The translations under genes were made by a program, and so were the position numbers. From an uncultured Rhodospirillaceae bacterium (lineage in GTDB: Bacteria > Pseudomonadota > Alphaproteobacteria > MPNO01), in NCBI GenBank assembly GCA_937916005.1, contig CALGIA010000558.1, positions 1 to 16,214 on the forward strand: a DNA stretch of 16,214 nt, in the 5' to 3' direction. This document shows, one piece after another, positions 1 to 6,310 of this stretch (positions within the stretch are counted from its first letter, which is position 1; every line of letters starts with the position of its first letter). The notes under the pieces were generated by a model that was not told the origin of the DNA, did not search any database, and saw nothing but the letters and a program-made list of their open reading frames with translations.

Positions 1-1
1 G

Positions 2-730
2 ATGATTGAGGCCCGGGGGTCATGCTGGATTGAGCGCGGCGATGAAAAGGCATTCGACATGATGCGCCACTGCAGCTGCGCCGCCGGGCGTCTTTCAGAA
101 GCCGCCGTTGCCAATTTTTATAAACGGTACGGCGTCCGTGTCAGAAATCGGTATGGGTCAAACGAGACCGGTACGGTCTCGATCGATCTGGACGACGACT
201 ATCAGGAAGGCCGGGTGGGCCGTCCCTATGGCGGGATAGAGATTGAAATATTCGATGACGCGGGCGAGCCTCTCACCATCGGGGAACGCGGCAAGGTCGG
301 CATTCGCAGCGCCGCCGCATGCAAGGGATATGTTGACGAACCCGAACTATCGGCAAAAGTGTTCAGAGAAGATGGCTTCGTTTTCCCCGGCGATCTTGGA
401 TATCTTGACGATTCCGGCCGGCTTTTCGTGTTGGGGCGTACCGACGTGATCAATATCGGTGGATACAAAGTCGATCCGCTGGAGGTTGAAAACATCATCA
501 GGGAACTGGATGGAGTGCGCGACGTGATTGTATTTGGCGGCGAAAAAGCGGGGTCGCCGGTGGTCAAGGCCGTGATCGAGGCCGATCCCGATATGGTGAG
601 CCGCTCCATGATCGTCGCTGTCGCCCGCGCCCGCTTGATGCCCTACCAAGCGCCCGCACTGATCGAAATTCACGAGTCGCTGGAACGGGATGGAAATGGC
701 AAGATTCTCAGGAAAACCTATGGCGGTTGA
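2..730 (+). CDS. AMP-dependent acyl-CoA synthetase/ligase, C-terminal part (5' end outside window)
   Basis: ANL-superfamily adenylating enzyme: it activates a carboxylic acid as an acyl-AMP and normally transfers it to CoA. The visible 242 residues hold the late part of the fold. YGSNETGT (about residues 52-59) is the A5 motif. GDLGYLDDSGRLFVLGR (about 130-146) is A7 with the ATP-ribose aspartate and the hinge. DVINIGGYKVDPLEVE follows as A8. GKILRKTY at the very end carries the A10 catalytic lysine. Full-length family members are about 500 residues, so roughly half the gene lies upstream, and the ATG at base 2 is probably internal. The substrate cannot be read from this part; the nearby CMD and amidohydrolase genes would fit an aromatic or alicyclic acid, which is inference only. 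It ends 66 nt before the TPR gene on the same strand. Confidence 0.9.
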   Translation: MIEARGSCWIERGDEKAFDMMRHCSCAAGRLSEAAVANFYKRYGVRVRNRYGSNETGTVSIDLDDDYQEGRVGRPYGGIEIEIFDDAGEPLTIGERGKVGIRSAAACKGYVDEPELSAKVFREDGFVFPGDLGYLDDSGRLFVLGRTDVINIGGYKVDPLEVENIIRELDGVRDVIVFGGEKAGSPVVKAVIEADPDMVSRSMIVAVARARLMPYQAPALIEIHESLERDGNGKILRKTYGG

Positions 731-796
731 CGGCGCGCCTCCCCGTTCCCGGGCGGTGAAGCAGCAGCCGGGTCCGATCGGAAGGAAGGAACGGCA

Positions 797-1351
797 ATGA
801 AAAAAACCATGGCCTGGATGGCCACGGCGGCGACGTTGACCTTCGCCCTTCCCCTGCTTGGCGGACAGAACGACCCGCAGCTTGATGCGCTGTTTGCGGC
901 GCTCAAATCAGCGCCCAGCGAACAGGCGGCGGCGCCGGTCGAAGCCCGGATATGGGCGCTGTGGACCACCTCCGGAACCGACGACATCGACCGGTTGATG
1001 GCGCTTGGCGTGTCCGCCATGGGGGAGGGCGATTTCGCCACCGCCAACGCCGCCTTCACCGCCATCGTCGAAAAGGCTCCCGGCTTCGCGGAAGGATGGA
1101 ACAAGCGTGCGACGCTGTACTATCTGATGGGCGCGTTCGAGCGCTCCACGGCGGATGTGGAAAAGACTCTTGCGCTTGAGCCGCGCCATTTCGGCGCACT
1201 GTCGGGCCTCGGCATGATCCGCCTCGCACAGGGCGACGAGAACGGCGCGCTTGCGGCGTTCGACCGCGCGCTCGGCATTCATCCCAACGTGGCCGGGGCG
1301 GCCAGTCATATTCGGGCGCTGCGGGAGAAGCTCAAAGGGCGGCAAATCTAG
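797..1351 (+). CDS. Exported tetratricopeptide-repeat protein
   Basis: A 184-residue protein with a Lys-Lys N-terminus and a hydrophobic stretch (about residues 5-22, ending LPLLGG) that reads as a signal peptide. The mature part is therefore probably periplasmic. Three TPR units cover about residues 62-96, 97-130 and 131-164. They include AEGWNKRATLYYLMG and LEPRHFGALSGLG, which I recognise as the conserved core of a small alphaproteobacterial TPR family of unknown function, and an upstream IWALW motif typical of the same family. The start is supported by a GGAAGGAAGG stretch about 8 nt upstream. TPRs mediate protein-protein contact; the partner is unknown. A 57-bp piece of this gene recurs as a decayed copy at about 1887-1943, beyond the next gene. 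Confidence 0.85.
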   Translation: MKKTMAWMATAATLTFALPLLGGQNDPQLDALFAALKSAPSEQAAAPVEARIWALWTTSGTDDIDRLMALGVSAMGEGDFATANAAFTAIVEKAPGFAEGWNKRATLYYLMGAFERSTADVEKTLALEPRHFGALSGLGMIRLAQGDENGALAAFDRALGIHPNVAGAASHIRALREKLKGRQI

Positions 1352-1384
1352 AGCAAATTCAGGCTAGTTAGGATCATTTGATGG

Positions 1385-1424
1385 CCTTCGGAGTCCGAAG
1401 GGACCCGCGCGGACTTATGTTTTT
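1385..1424 (+). terminator. Possible terminator between convergent genes
   Basis: CCTTCGGA and TCCGAAGG (1385-1401) form a near-perfect dyad around a central G. An alternative stem GTCCG/CGGAC (from 1393) is followed by a run of six T at 1419-1424. The T run lies inside the last codons of the convergent CMD gene. The position suits termination of the TPR transcript, but the stem is modest and two foldings compete. Confidence 0.35.
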
Positions 1425-1810
1425 TCGCCGCGCATTTCCGTGAAGACCCTGTCGGCGATGATCATGGCCTCGCGGGCTGACGGCACGCCGATATAGCCGC
1501 CCAGATGCAGCAGCGCTTCGGTGAGTTCGTCTTCGGTCCAACCCTGTCCCAATGCAAAGCGGAGATGCAGATCCAGTTCCGGCCAGCAATGGCCGCAGGT
1601 ATCGGAAATCACACAGATCAGGGCGCGCGTCTTGTGGTCGAGGCCAGGCCGCGCCCACAGCATCCCGAAGATGGCTTCGGTCGAGTAGTCGGCGAACTTT
1701 TCCATCACCGGGCCCGTATAGACCGTGTCCGCCAGCTTGTCGGCGAGCGCTTCGCCCATCACGTCGCGGCGAACGGCGGCGCCCTTTTCATAGTTTTCGC
1801 TTTTCGACAA
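1415..1810 (-). CDS. Carboxymuconolactone decarboxylase (PcaC-like) family protein with CGHC motif
   Basis: A 131-residue protein. Its order of features (ENYEKGAAVRRDVMGE near the start, then LDLHLRFALGQGWTEDELTEAL and LHLGGYIGVPSAREA) follows PcaC, 4-carboxymuconolactone decarboxylase of the protocatechuate branch, so a decarboxylase or related cytosolic role is possible. Unlike ordinary PcaC it carries CGHC at residues 72-75, just before the PcaC-type histidine (H82). That raises the option of AhpD-like thiol chemistry, although AhpD's histidine sits nearer its second cysteine. The start is a TTG at 1808-1810: GGAG (complement of 1818-1821) lies 7 nt upstream, and this frame gives the family N-terminus. 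An ATG a few bases upstream is out of frame. No other pca gene is in the window, so I give no gene symbol. Confidence 0.85.
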   Translation of the reverse strand: MSKSENYEKGAAVRRDVMGEALADKLADTVYTGPVMEKFADYSTEAIFGMLWARPGLDHKTRALICVISDTCGHCWPELDLHLRFALGQGWTEDELTEALLHLGGYIGVPSAREAMIIADRVFTEMRGEKT

Positions 1811-1884
1811 ATCATGGCTCCATCGCTGCTGAGAGGGGAGGTGAATTGTATGTCACGGCACGGCCATGGTCCACGAAAGAGGTT

Positions 1885-1977
1885 GGCAACGCCATCTTCA
1901 CCACCACCGTCAAAAGGGCGCCCGAATTCGCGGAAGGATTGCGATGGCTCATGGAGCCCATAGGTGAAGCATTTTAG
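1885..1977 (+). pseudogene. Relic of a TPR gene (similar to the TPR gene at 797-1351)
   Basis: The reading frame ending at the TAG at 1975-1977 encodes GNAIFTTTVKRAPEFAEGL, which matches ANAAFTAIVEKAPGFAEGW of the exported TPR protein. By hand, the DNA at 1887-1943 aligns without gaps to 1044-1100 with 45 of 57 bases identical. Beyond about 1943 the similarity fades and the frame soon stops. There is no convincing start or ribosome-binding site directly before it, and the rest of the family is absent. I read it as a decayed partial copy of the neighbour; a separate family member reduced to a fragment is the alternative. It occupies most of the 231-bp gap between the CMD and PEP-CTERM genes. 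Confidence 0.6.
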
Positions 1978-2041
1978 TCCGTCGGAAATCGTCGATCCGT
2001 GGACTGCCGCCTCAATCTGGCTGCCATAATTCCCGGTAGCG

Positions 2042-2827
2042 TCAGGCGGCCCGCCGACGCCGTGCTAATCCAAGAACTGCGAGGCCGAACCCGAAGATGG
2101 CGAGCGCCCCGGGTTCGGGAACGCGCGTGACATCGAACGTGATCTGGCCATAGAAATCGGCCCCGTACGGGCTGGGGCCATAACTGTGCCGCTGATTGTG
2201 TGGCCACACTAAATCGGGATGGTTGGCTGTGTCGGTCGACCAGAAGAATTCGGTCAGTGTGACGAGAAGGCCACCTTCGAGATAGCTCAGTGTGTTGGCA
2301 TTGGGAACGAACCCGTCCGATGCAAGCAGCCCGAGACCATCGGCATGGGACGCCGCGACGAAGACGTTGGGTGCGCCGTTAACGGGCGCCACCGCCGAAA
2401 TGTCCGGCTGCGCCGTGTGATCTGCGAAATAGAGGCTCAGCGTGAAACTGTCGCGGTGATCGCCCGTCGCCTCGCCATACATGCCAAAGCTGTGCTGGCC
2501 CGGCGTCAGCGGAATGCTGAGGGACGTCAACGCATTGTTCTCGTCATTGAGGAACACCGGGTTGTTGATGTCGGTGCTGGACGAGAAATAGACGTTCCAG
2601 CGATCCGTGATGTCCGGAGGATTGCCCACGGTGTTCCAGATCAGACCGTTATAGGCCTGGCCCTGGACGTTCGACGAAAAGATCGCGGCGTCCGTCAACA
2701 CGACCGCGCGCACCGCCGGCGCCACGGCCAACACCCCGGCGCAAGCCAGGAAACCGAGCGCCAGAAGCCGGATGCGCCGTCCCAAATCGTCCGCTGCGAA
2801 GGCCTTATGAAGATTACCGGAAATCAT
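2042..2827 (-). CDS. PEP-CTERM sorting-domain protein (exported, exosortase substrate)
   Basis: A 261-residue secreted protein. The N-terminus has basic residues followed by LLALGFLACAGVLAVAPAV and a cleavage site near VRA, a clear signal peptide. The C-terminus is VPEP, then a hydrophobic helix GALAIFGFGLAVLGLA and RRRR, the tripartite PEP-CTERM signal recognised by an exosortase (EpsH/XrtA type). The middle, rich in Asn, Asp, Ser, Thr and aromatics, looks like an extracellular beta-rich domain that I cannot assign. No exosortase is in the window. I chose the ATG at 2827 because AAGGAAAAGGA lies just upstream; an in-frame ATG at 2851 is possible. The 308-residue frame start at 2968 overlaps the sigma-54 promoter and is unlikely. 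Expression is probably under sigma-54 and an enhancer-binding activator. Such proteins are usually tied to exopolysaccharide and biofilm or floc formation. Confidence 0.88.
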   Translation of the reverse strand: MISGNLHKAFAADDLGRRIRLLALGFLACAGVLAVAPAVRAVVLTDAAIFSSNVQGQAYNGLIWNTVGNPPDITDRWNVYFSSSTDINNPVFLNDENNALTSLSIPLTPGQHSFGMYGEATGDHRDSFTLSLYFADHTAQPDISAVAPVNGAPNVFVAASHADGLGLLASDGFVPNANTLSYLEGGLLVTLTEFFWSTDTANHPDLVWPHNQRHSYGPSPYGADFYGQITFDVTRVPEPGALAIFGFGLAVLGLARRRRAA

Positions 2828-2951
2828 ATCCTTTTCCTTTTCATTCGACATCCACCCACCCGTAACCGGCGGCGCGGCACGTTCCGGATTCGCCCATTGC
2901 GGTTTCCGGTTAGGGTGACGTCCACCATGACCACCAACCCAACAACCTTCA

Positions 2952-2968
2952 TGCAATTTCCATACCAA
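2952..2968 (-). promoter_or_regulatory. Sigma-54 (-24/-12) promoter of the PEP-CTERM gene
   Basis: Read on the minus strand the site is TTGGTATGGAAATTGCA. The invariant GG (2966-2965) and GC (2954-2953) are separated by exactly 10 nt. Against TGGCACG-N4-TTGCA, only two positions differ (T for C twice in the -24 block). Transcription would start near 2941, giving a leader of about 114 nt to the ATG at 2827. Two dyads upstream strengthen the call. Confidence 0.72.
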
Positions 2969-3031
2969 TCACGTTAACGCGGGCTCTTGAGCCGAAGGCG
3001 ATGGTTAAGGGGACCGGACCGGGAAAAGAGT

Positions 3032-3048
3032 TGTAAAATTTTCCGACA
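3032..3048. promoter_or_regulatory. Upstream activator site 1 (TGT-N11-ACA dyad)
   Basis: TGTAAAATTTTCCGACA. It matches the copy at 3083-3099 in 15 of 17 positions and ends in the TGT/ACA inverted arms typical of sites for sigma-54 activators of the NtrC/NifA class. It sits about 91-107 nt upstream of the predicted start of the PEP-CTERM transcript. Confidence 0.6.
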
Positions 3049-3082
3049 AATTCATGCCGTTTCAAGGTTAATCCCGGAAAAC

Positions 3083-3099
3083 TGTAAAATTCACCGACA
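3083..3099. promoter_or_regulatory. Upstream activator site 2 (TGT-N11-ACA dyad)
   Basis: TGTAAAATTCACCGACA, the second copy, displaced 51 bp (about five helical turns) from the first, so both would face the same side of the helix. It is flanked by GGTTAAT (3066-3072) and ATTAACC (3107-3113), a 7-bp inverted pair. A PrsR-like response regulator is the likely binder, by analogy with PEP-CTERM systems; that is inference. Confidence 0.6.
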
Positions 3100-3140
3100 T
3101 CACAAAATTAACCGCCGCTGGAGGTTCGGGCCAGCACTGA

Positions 3141-3181
3141 GAAAAAAGCTAAAAGGGCGGGAAATCCACGGCGGCCTTCCC
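3141..3181 (-). terminator. Possible terminator of yghU
   Basis: On the minus strand, downstream of yghU, GGGAA (complement of 3177-3181) can pair with TTCCC (complement of 3159-3163). T-rich tracts follow at 3151-3154 (four T) and 3141-3146 (six T). The loop is long and GC-rich and the stem short, so this is tentative. It would separate yghU from the PEP-CTERM control region. Confidence 0.4.
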
Positions 3182-3233
3182 TTGCGCAATGTCCGTTATG
3201 CGGCGAAACGCCTGTTTCTCCGGTCGATCCCGG

Positions 3234-4076
3234 TCAGGAAATATCACTGGCGTCATGACGTTCGTGGACCTGCAGTTCTTCCGGTCCCGACATCTTGTTG
3301 ACCCGCCGGCCGCGCTGGACCGCCGGACGTGACTGGATTTCCGTCGCCCATCTGACCACGTTCTTATATGAGGCCACGTCGAGGAATTCCGCCCCTTCAT
3401 AGGCGTTGTTCAGGACAAGGTTCCCATACCACGCATAGGTGGCCATGTCGGCGATATTGTAGTCATCGCCACACAGATAGCGGCGGCTCGAAAGGTTTTT
3501 GTCCAGCACATCGAGCTGGCGTTTCACTTCCATGGTAAACCGGTCGATCGGATACTGGAGCTTCTCGGGAGCGTAATGATAAAAATGACCGAAACCGCCG
3601 CCGAGATAAGGCGCGCTCCCCATTTGCCAGAACAGCCACGACATGCATTCCGCGCGCGCGCTCGGGTCATTGGGAACAAAGGCGTCGAACTTCTCCGCCA
3701 GGTAAAGCAGGATCGCGCCCGACTCGAATATACGGGTCGGCGGCGAGGTGCTCCGGTCCAGCATCGCGGGAATCTTCGAATTCGGATTTATTTCCACAAA
3801 CCCGCTGCCGAACTGATCGCCATCGCCGATCTTGATCAGGTAGGCGTCGTATTCGGCGCCGCTTTTTCCAAGCGCGAGAAGTTCTTCCAGCATGATCGTG
3901 ACCTTGACGCCGTTCGGCGTCGCCAACGAGTAAAGCTGCAACGGATGTTTACCATGGGGCAGTTCCTTCTCGTGCGTGGCGCCGGCGGTCGGTCGATTGG
4001 TCTTGGCGAATTTTCCGCCGTTCTCGGATATCCATTGCCAGACTTTTGGCGGCGTATAGGTCGATGTGTCGGCCAT
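3234..4076 (-). CDS. yghU: YghU-type glutathione transferase / disulfide-bond oxidoreductase
   Basis: A 280-residue cytosolic protein that follows Escherichia coli YghU (288 residues as I recall it) nearly end to end. Shared stretches include THEKELPHGKHPLQLYSL, TPNG (53-56), EYDAYLIKIGDGDQFGSGFV, NPNSKIPA, FESGAILLYLAEKF, GGGFGHFYHYAP and the tail VHERHDASD. The N-terminal thioredoxin-like half holds the TPN motif; in this nu-class family the Thr-Asn pair, rather than a Tyr or Cys, contacts the glutathione sulphur. Members bind two glutathiones per site and reduce organic disulfides and hydroperoxides. The SGAILLYLAE segment binds the gamma-glutamyl part. The ATG at 4076 gives the family N-terminus but has only a weak purine-rich stretch upstream. 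The gene stands alone, with a hairpin 36 bp before its start. Confidence 0.95.
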   Translation of the reverse strand: MADTSTYTPPKVWQWISENGGKFAKTNRPTAGATHEKELPHGKHPLQLYSLATPNGVKVTIMLEELLALGKSGAEYDAYLIKIGDGDQFGSGFVEINPNSKIPAMLDRSTSPPTRIFESGAILLYLAEKFDAFVPNDPSARAECMSWLFWQMGSAPYLGGGFGHFYHYAPEKLQYPIDRFTMEVKRQLDVLDKNLSSRRYLCGDDYNIADMATYAWYGNLVLNNAYEGAEFLDVASYKNVVRWATEIQSRPAVQRGRRVNKMSGPEELQVHERHDASDIS

Positions 4077-4111
4077 GCTTGCTGCTTTCTGATGATGGGG
4101 AATCCCAAGCG

Positions 4112-4143
4112 GGATTGGGAGGCTGGATCAAGCCTCCCAATCC
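4112..4143. repeat. Perfect inverted repeat, 13-bp arms, 6-nt loop
   Basis: GGATTGGGAGGCT (4112-4124), loop GGATCA, then AGCCTCCCAATCC (4131-4143). The arms are perfectly complementary. No T-run follows on either strand, so it is not a standard intrinsic terminator. It lies 36 bp upstream of the yghU start codon, where it could be an operator, a leader hairpin or the remains of an element. Confidence 0.8.
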
Positions 4144-4283
4144 ATCGCATGGCGTCGGTGTCCGGTCAACGCCGAATGATGGTTTTGGAACCTTCCGGTG
4201 CGGCCCTGTTGCCCACCTTCCGTTAAAAAGTCCCATCGGAACAACAGCGCTGGAGCGCCGATGAGGCCATTTTAAACCAGTAG

Positions 4284-4490
4284 ATGTCGAGCGCCGCGAC
4301 GGCGACGGCGAATGTGGGCCCGGGATTTGGCGATATCGTCGGGCCAACGGGAACTTTCGAATCTCTGTCCAGTGGCGCCAAATGGCTGTTATCCGCGGGC
4401 ATGCTCACAGGTAGGCTCGAAGTCTTTACGGTCATTGCCGTGTTCAGCCGCACCTTCTGGGAGGGAGGGGGAGGAGGATCTCGCCACTGA
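4284..4490 (+). pseudogene. Relic: C-terminal end of a TrkH/KtrB potassium transporter
   Basis: The frame encodes SSAATATANVGPGFGDIVGP and then SSGAKWLLSAGMLTGRLEVF, TVIAVFSRTFW and a short non-family tail (EGGGGGSRH). This is the last pore-loop and final helix of TrkH: NVGPG is the fourth selectivity-filter segment, and AKW-L--GML-GRLE-FT is the family's terminal helix. Intact TrkH is about 480 residues; only about 58 remain. An in-frame stop (4281-4283) abuts the first ATG and there is no ribosome-binding site, so it is a relic rather than a small gene. No other TrkH part is visible nearby. The tail reads through a purine-rich tract, which suggests the original stop has also been lost. Confidence 0.82.
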
Positions 4491-4613
4491 TCCCTGATCC
4501 ATGAACCGGCCTGTCCAAGGCAAGTTTCAGGAAAACGTCGCCGATGGGGGGTTCGAGCCGGCGGGATATGGGGATAGAATACCCGTCGATTTCGTTTTCC
4601 GAAGGAACCCGCC

Positions 4614-5726
4614 GTGACCGATTACGACTATATTTCCGCCGACAACCATCTCGACACCCACTGGATTCCGGCCAATCTGTGGCAGGACCGGCTGGCCGCC
4701 AGGCACCGGGCGCCGGGGCCCCAGGTGCGGGAAACCGATGACGGGTCCTACTGGTTCTGGGAAGACCGACGCCATGACGGGTCGGCCGCCGGATCCAGCA
4801 ATACAAAATATCTCAAACAGTTCCGCGATCAAGGCGTCACCATTGAAGACGGCGCCCTGCCCCCGTCCGACCCTAAATACATGCTCGAACACATGGATAT
4901 GTCGCGCATTTACGCCAGCGTGGTTTTCTCGGCGGTCCGCAAATGGAACGTACGCGACCCGGAGCTTTGCAAGGCGGTCTATCGCGCGTTCAATGATTAC
5001 GCGGTCGAGATGAACAAGGTTTCGCCGGACCGGATCATCATGCTGCCGGCCCTGCCGACCCAGCACCCGGAAGAATGCATCGCCGAGTTCGACCGGCTGG
5101 CCAAGCTCGGAATCAAGGGTTTCGAATTCCCGCCCTTTGATGTGGCGAAACCGGCTTATGACGAAATCTGGGACCCGCTGTGGGCGCGCGCCGCAGAGGC
5201 GGGCGTCACGGCCTGCACCCATATCGGCGGCCCGGCGGCATCGGCCCTGCCGCCCCAGAAGCGCGGCGCGCATCTGGCTTTCCTGTCCACGGCGCCGTTC
5301 AATCTGAGCAATATCTGCGCCGAGCTGATTTTTTCCGGCGTGTTCGAACGCCATCCGAAGCTGGATTTCCTGTTCGCCGAATGCCGTATCGGCTGGGTGC
5401 CGTTCCTGATGCAGTGGATGGACCGCCAGACGGTCGAACGAGCGCCCGACCCCATAACGCCGATCAGGCTGTTGCCCAGCGAATACGCGATCCGCAATTG
5501 CCGATTTTCGTTCGAGGAAGATTACATGGGCACGGAGCTGATGAAGGCCGATTGGTGCGATCTCGGCAAGGTCGCCATCTGGGGCTCCGACTATCCCCAC
5601 ACCCAGGGCACCTGGCCCGACGTGTCCGGCCCCATCGACAAGATGTTCCAGGGCATCGACGCCGCCACCAAGCGCAACGTGCTGTGGCAACACGCGGCCG
5701 ACATGTTCAACATCAAGGGGCCGTAG
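4614..5726 (+). CDS. Amidohydrolase family protein (Amidohydro_2, ACMSD-like metal-dependent hydrolase)
   Basis: A 370-residue cytosolic TIM-barrel enzyme of the family that includes aminocarboxymuconate semialdehyde decarboxylase and gamma-resorcylate decarboxylase. Metal-site elements are visible: SADNH near the start (D10, H12), THIGG with H203, and WGSDYPH with D326. FAECRIGWVPFLMQWMDR is the conserved segment before the last barrel strands. The family does hydrolysis or non-oxidative decarboxylation of cyclic acids; the substrate is not evident. The start is GTG at 4614, with GAAGGA at 4601-4606 at good spacing. It is the first gene of a run with the cupin (47-nt gap) and a CMD protein (12-nt gap), so the three probably act on one catabolic route. 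Confidence 0.9.
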   Translation: MTDYDYISADNHLDTHWIPANLWQDRLAARHRAPGPQVRETDDGSYWFWEDRRHDGSAAGSSNTKYLKQFRDQGVTIEDGALPPSDPKYMLEHMDMSRIYASVVFSAVRKWNVRDPELCKAVYRAFNDYAVEMNKVSPDRIIMLPALPTQHPEECIAEFDRLAKLGIKGFEFPPFDVAKPAYDEIWDPLWARAAEAGVTACTHIGGPAASALPPQKRGAHLAFLSTAPFNLSNICAELIFSGVFERHPKLDFLFAECRIGWVPFLMQWMDRQTVERAPDPITPIRLLPSEYAIRNCRFSFEEDYMGTELMKADWCDLGKVAIWGSDYPHTQGTWPDVSGPIDKMFQGIDAATKRNVLWQHAADMFNIKGP

Positions 5727-5773
5727 GGGTTTCGTTTGGCGGGAATACACCGGCATTACAAGGAGCAAGGCAC

Positions 5774-6298
5774 ATGAACGCGAAAATCCCCGGCCCCGAA
5801 TTACGCCGCATCGTTACCGGTCACGATCAGGACGGAATCGCCCAGGTGATGACGGATGGTCTTGCAGACAACGCCAAGCAATCGGGCAGCGGCGCGGTGT
5901 CCACCCTGATATGGTGTACGGACGCAACGCCCGCCAACATTCCCATCGGGGCCGATTTCGAAGACATGGGCGCCCGTGTCGTGGGCACCCAACCACCGCC
6001 CCATGGGTCGCGGTTCGCCGTCATCGAATTCCCGGCGGGGGCGCCGACCGGCATGCACCGGACGGAATCCATCGATTACGTCATTTGCCTGGCGGGTGAA
6101 ATCGACATGGACATGGATAATTCGACCGTCACCATGAAGGCGGGGGACGTGATGGTGCAGCGCGGCACCAACCACGCCTGGGTCAACCGGTCGGACGCGC
6201 CGGCGCGGGTGGCGTTCGTGCTTCTGGATGCGACCCCCTTGGGGATCGGGGAGCCGGTACAACCCGGCGCACATGTTTTAAGCCCCAAACAACAGTAA
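5774..6298 (+). CDS. Single-domain cupin protein
   Basis: A 174-residue cytosolic protein with one C-terminal cupin barrel (about residues 80-155). The first cupin motif is reduced to GMHRTESIDYV, offering H95 and E98. The second is GDVMVQRGTNHAWVN with H134, matching G-x5-(P)-x-G-x2-H-x3-N except for the proline. This gives a plausible His/Glu/His metal site. The first ~75 residues are not cupin-like. Close cupins act as dioxygenases, isomerases or decarboxylases, or bind small ligands; the reaction here is unknown. The frame stays open far upstream, but the ATG at 5774 is preceded by AAGGAG and AAGG at 5760-5770, which fixes the start. Its place between an amidohydrolase and a CMD protein suggests a step in ring-acid breakdown. 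Confidence 0.87.
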   Translation: MNAKIPGPELRRIVTGHDQDGIAQVMTDGLADNAKQSGSGAVSTLIWCTDATPANIPIGADFEDMGARVVGTQPPPHGSRFAVIEFPAGAPTGMHRTESIDYVICLAGEIDMDMDNSTVTMKAGDVMVQRGTNHAWVNRSDAPARVAFVLLDATPLGIGEPVQPGAHVLSPKQQ

Positions 6299-6310
6299 AG
6301 GTCGTCCCCC

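Larger units (their letters stand above)
4077..4613. other. Gene-poor stretch with hairpin and gene relic
   Basis: This 537-bp stretch between the divergent yghU and amidohydrolase genes has no intact gene. It holds a perfect 13-bp-stem inverted repeat (4112-4143) and a TrkH C-terminal fragment (4284-4490). It also holds a purine tract, GGGAGGGAGGGGGAGGAGG, at 4459-4477. The last ~120 bp must contain the promoter of the amidohydrolase operon, but I see no clear -35/-10 pair. Nothing recognisable lies in 4144-4283. Confidence 0.6.

Noticed and set aside
2219..2977. 252-codon plus-strand open frame opposite the PEP-CTERM gene
   Set aside because: It is Arg/His-rich and antisense to a gene with clear signal peptide and sorting motifs; no domain or ribosome-binding site supports it.
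4459..4477. G-quadruplex in the purine tract
   Set aside because: There are only three uninterrupted runs of three or more G; the remaining runs are GG, so a canonical four-tract quadruplex is not supported.
5180..5773. N-terminal extension of the cupin frame into the amidohydrolase gene
   Set aside because: The frame is open but Arg/His-rich, overlaps a conserved gene, and a strong ribosome-binding site precedes the ATG at 5774.
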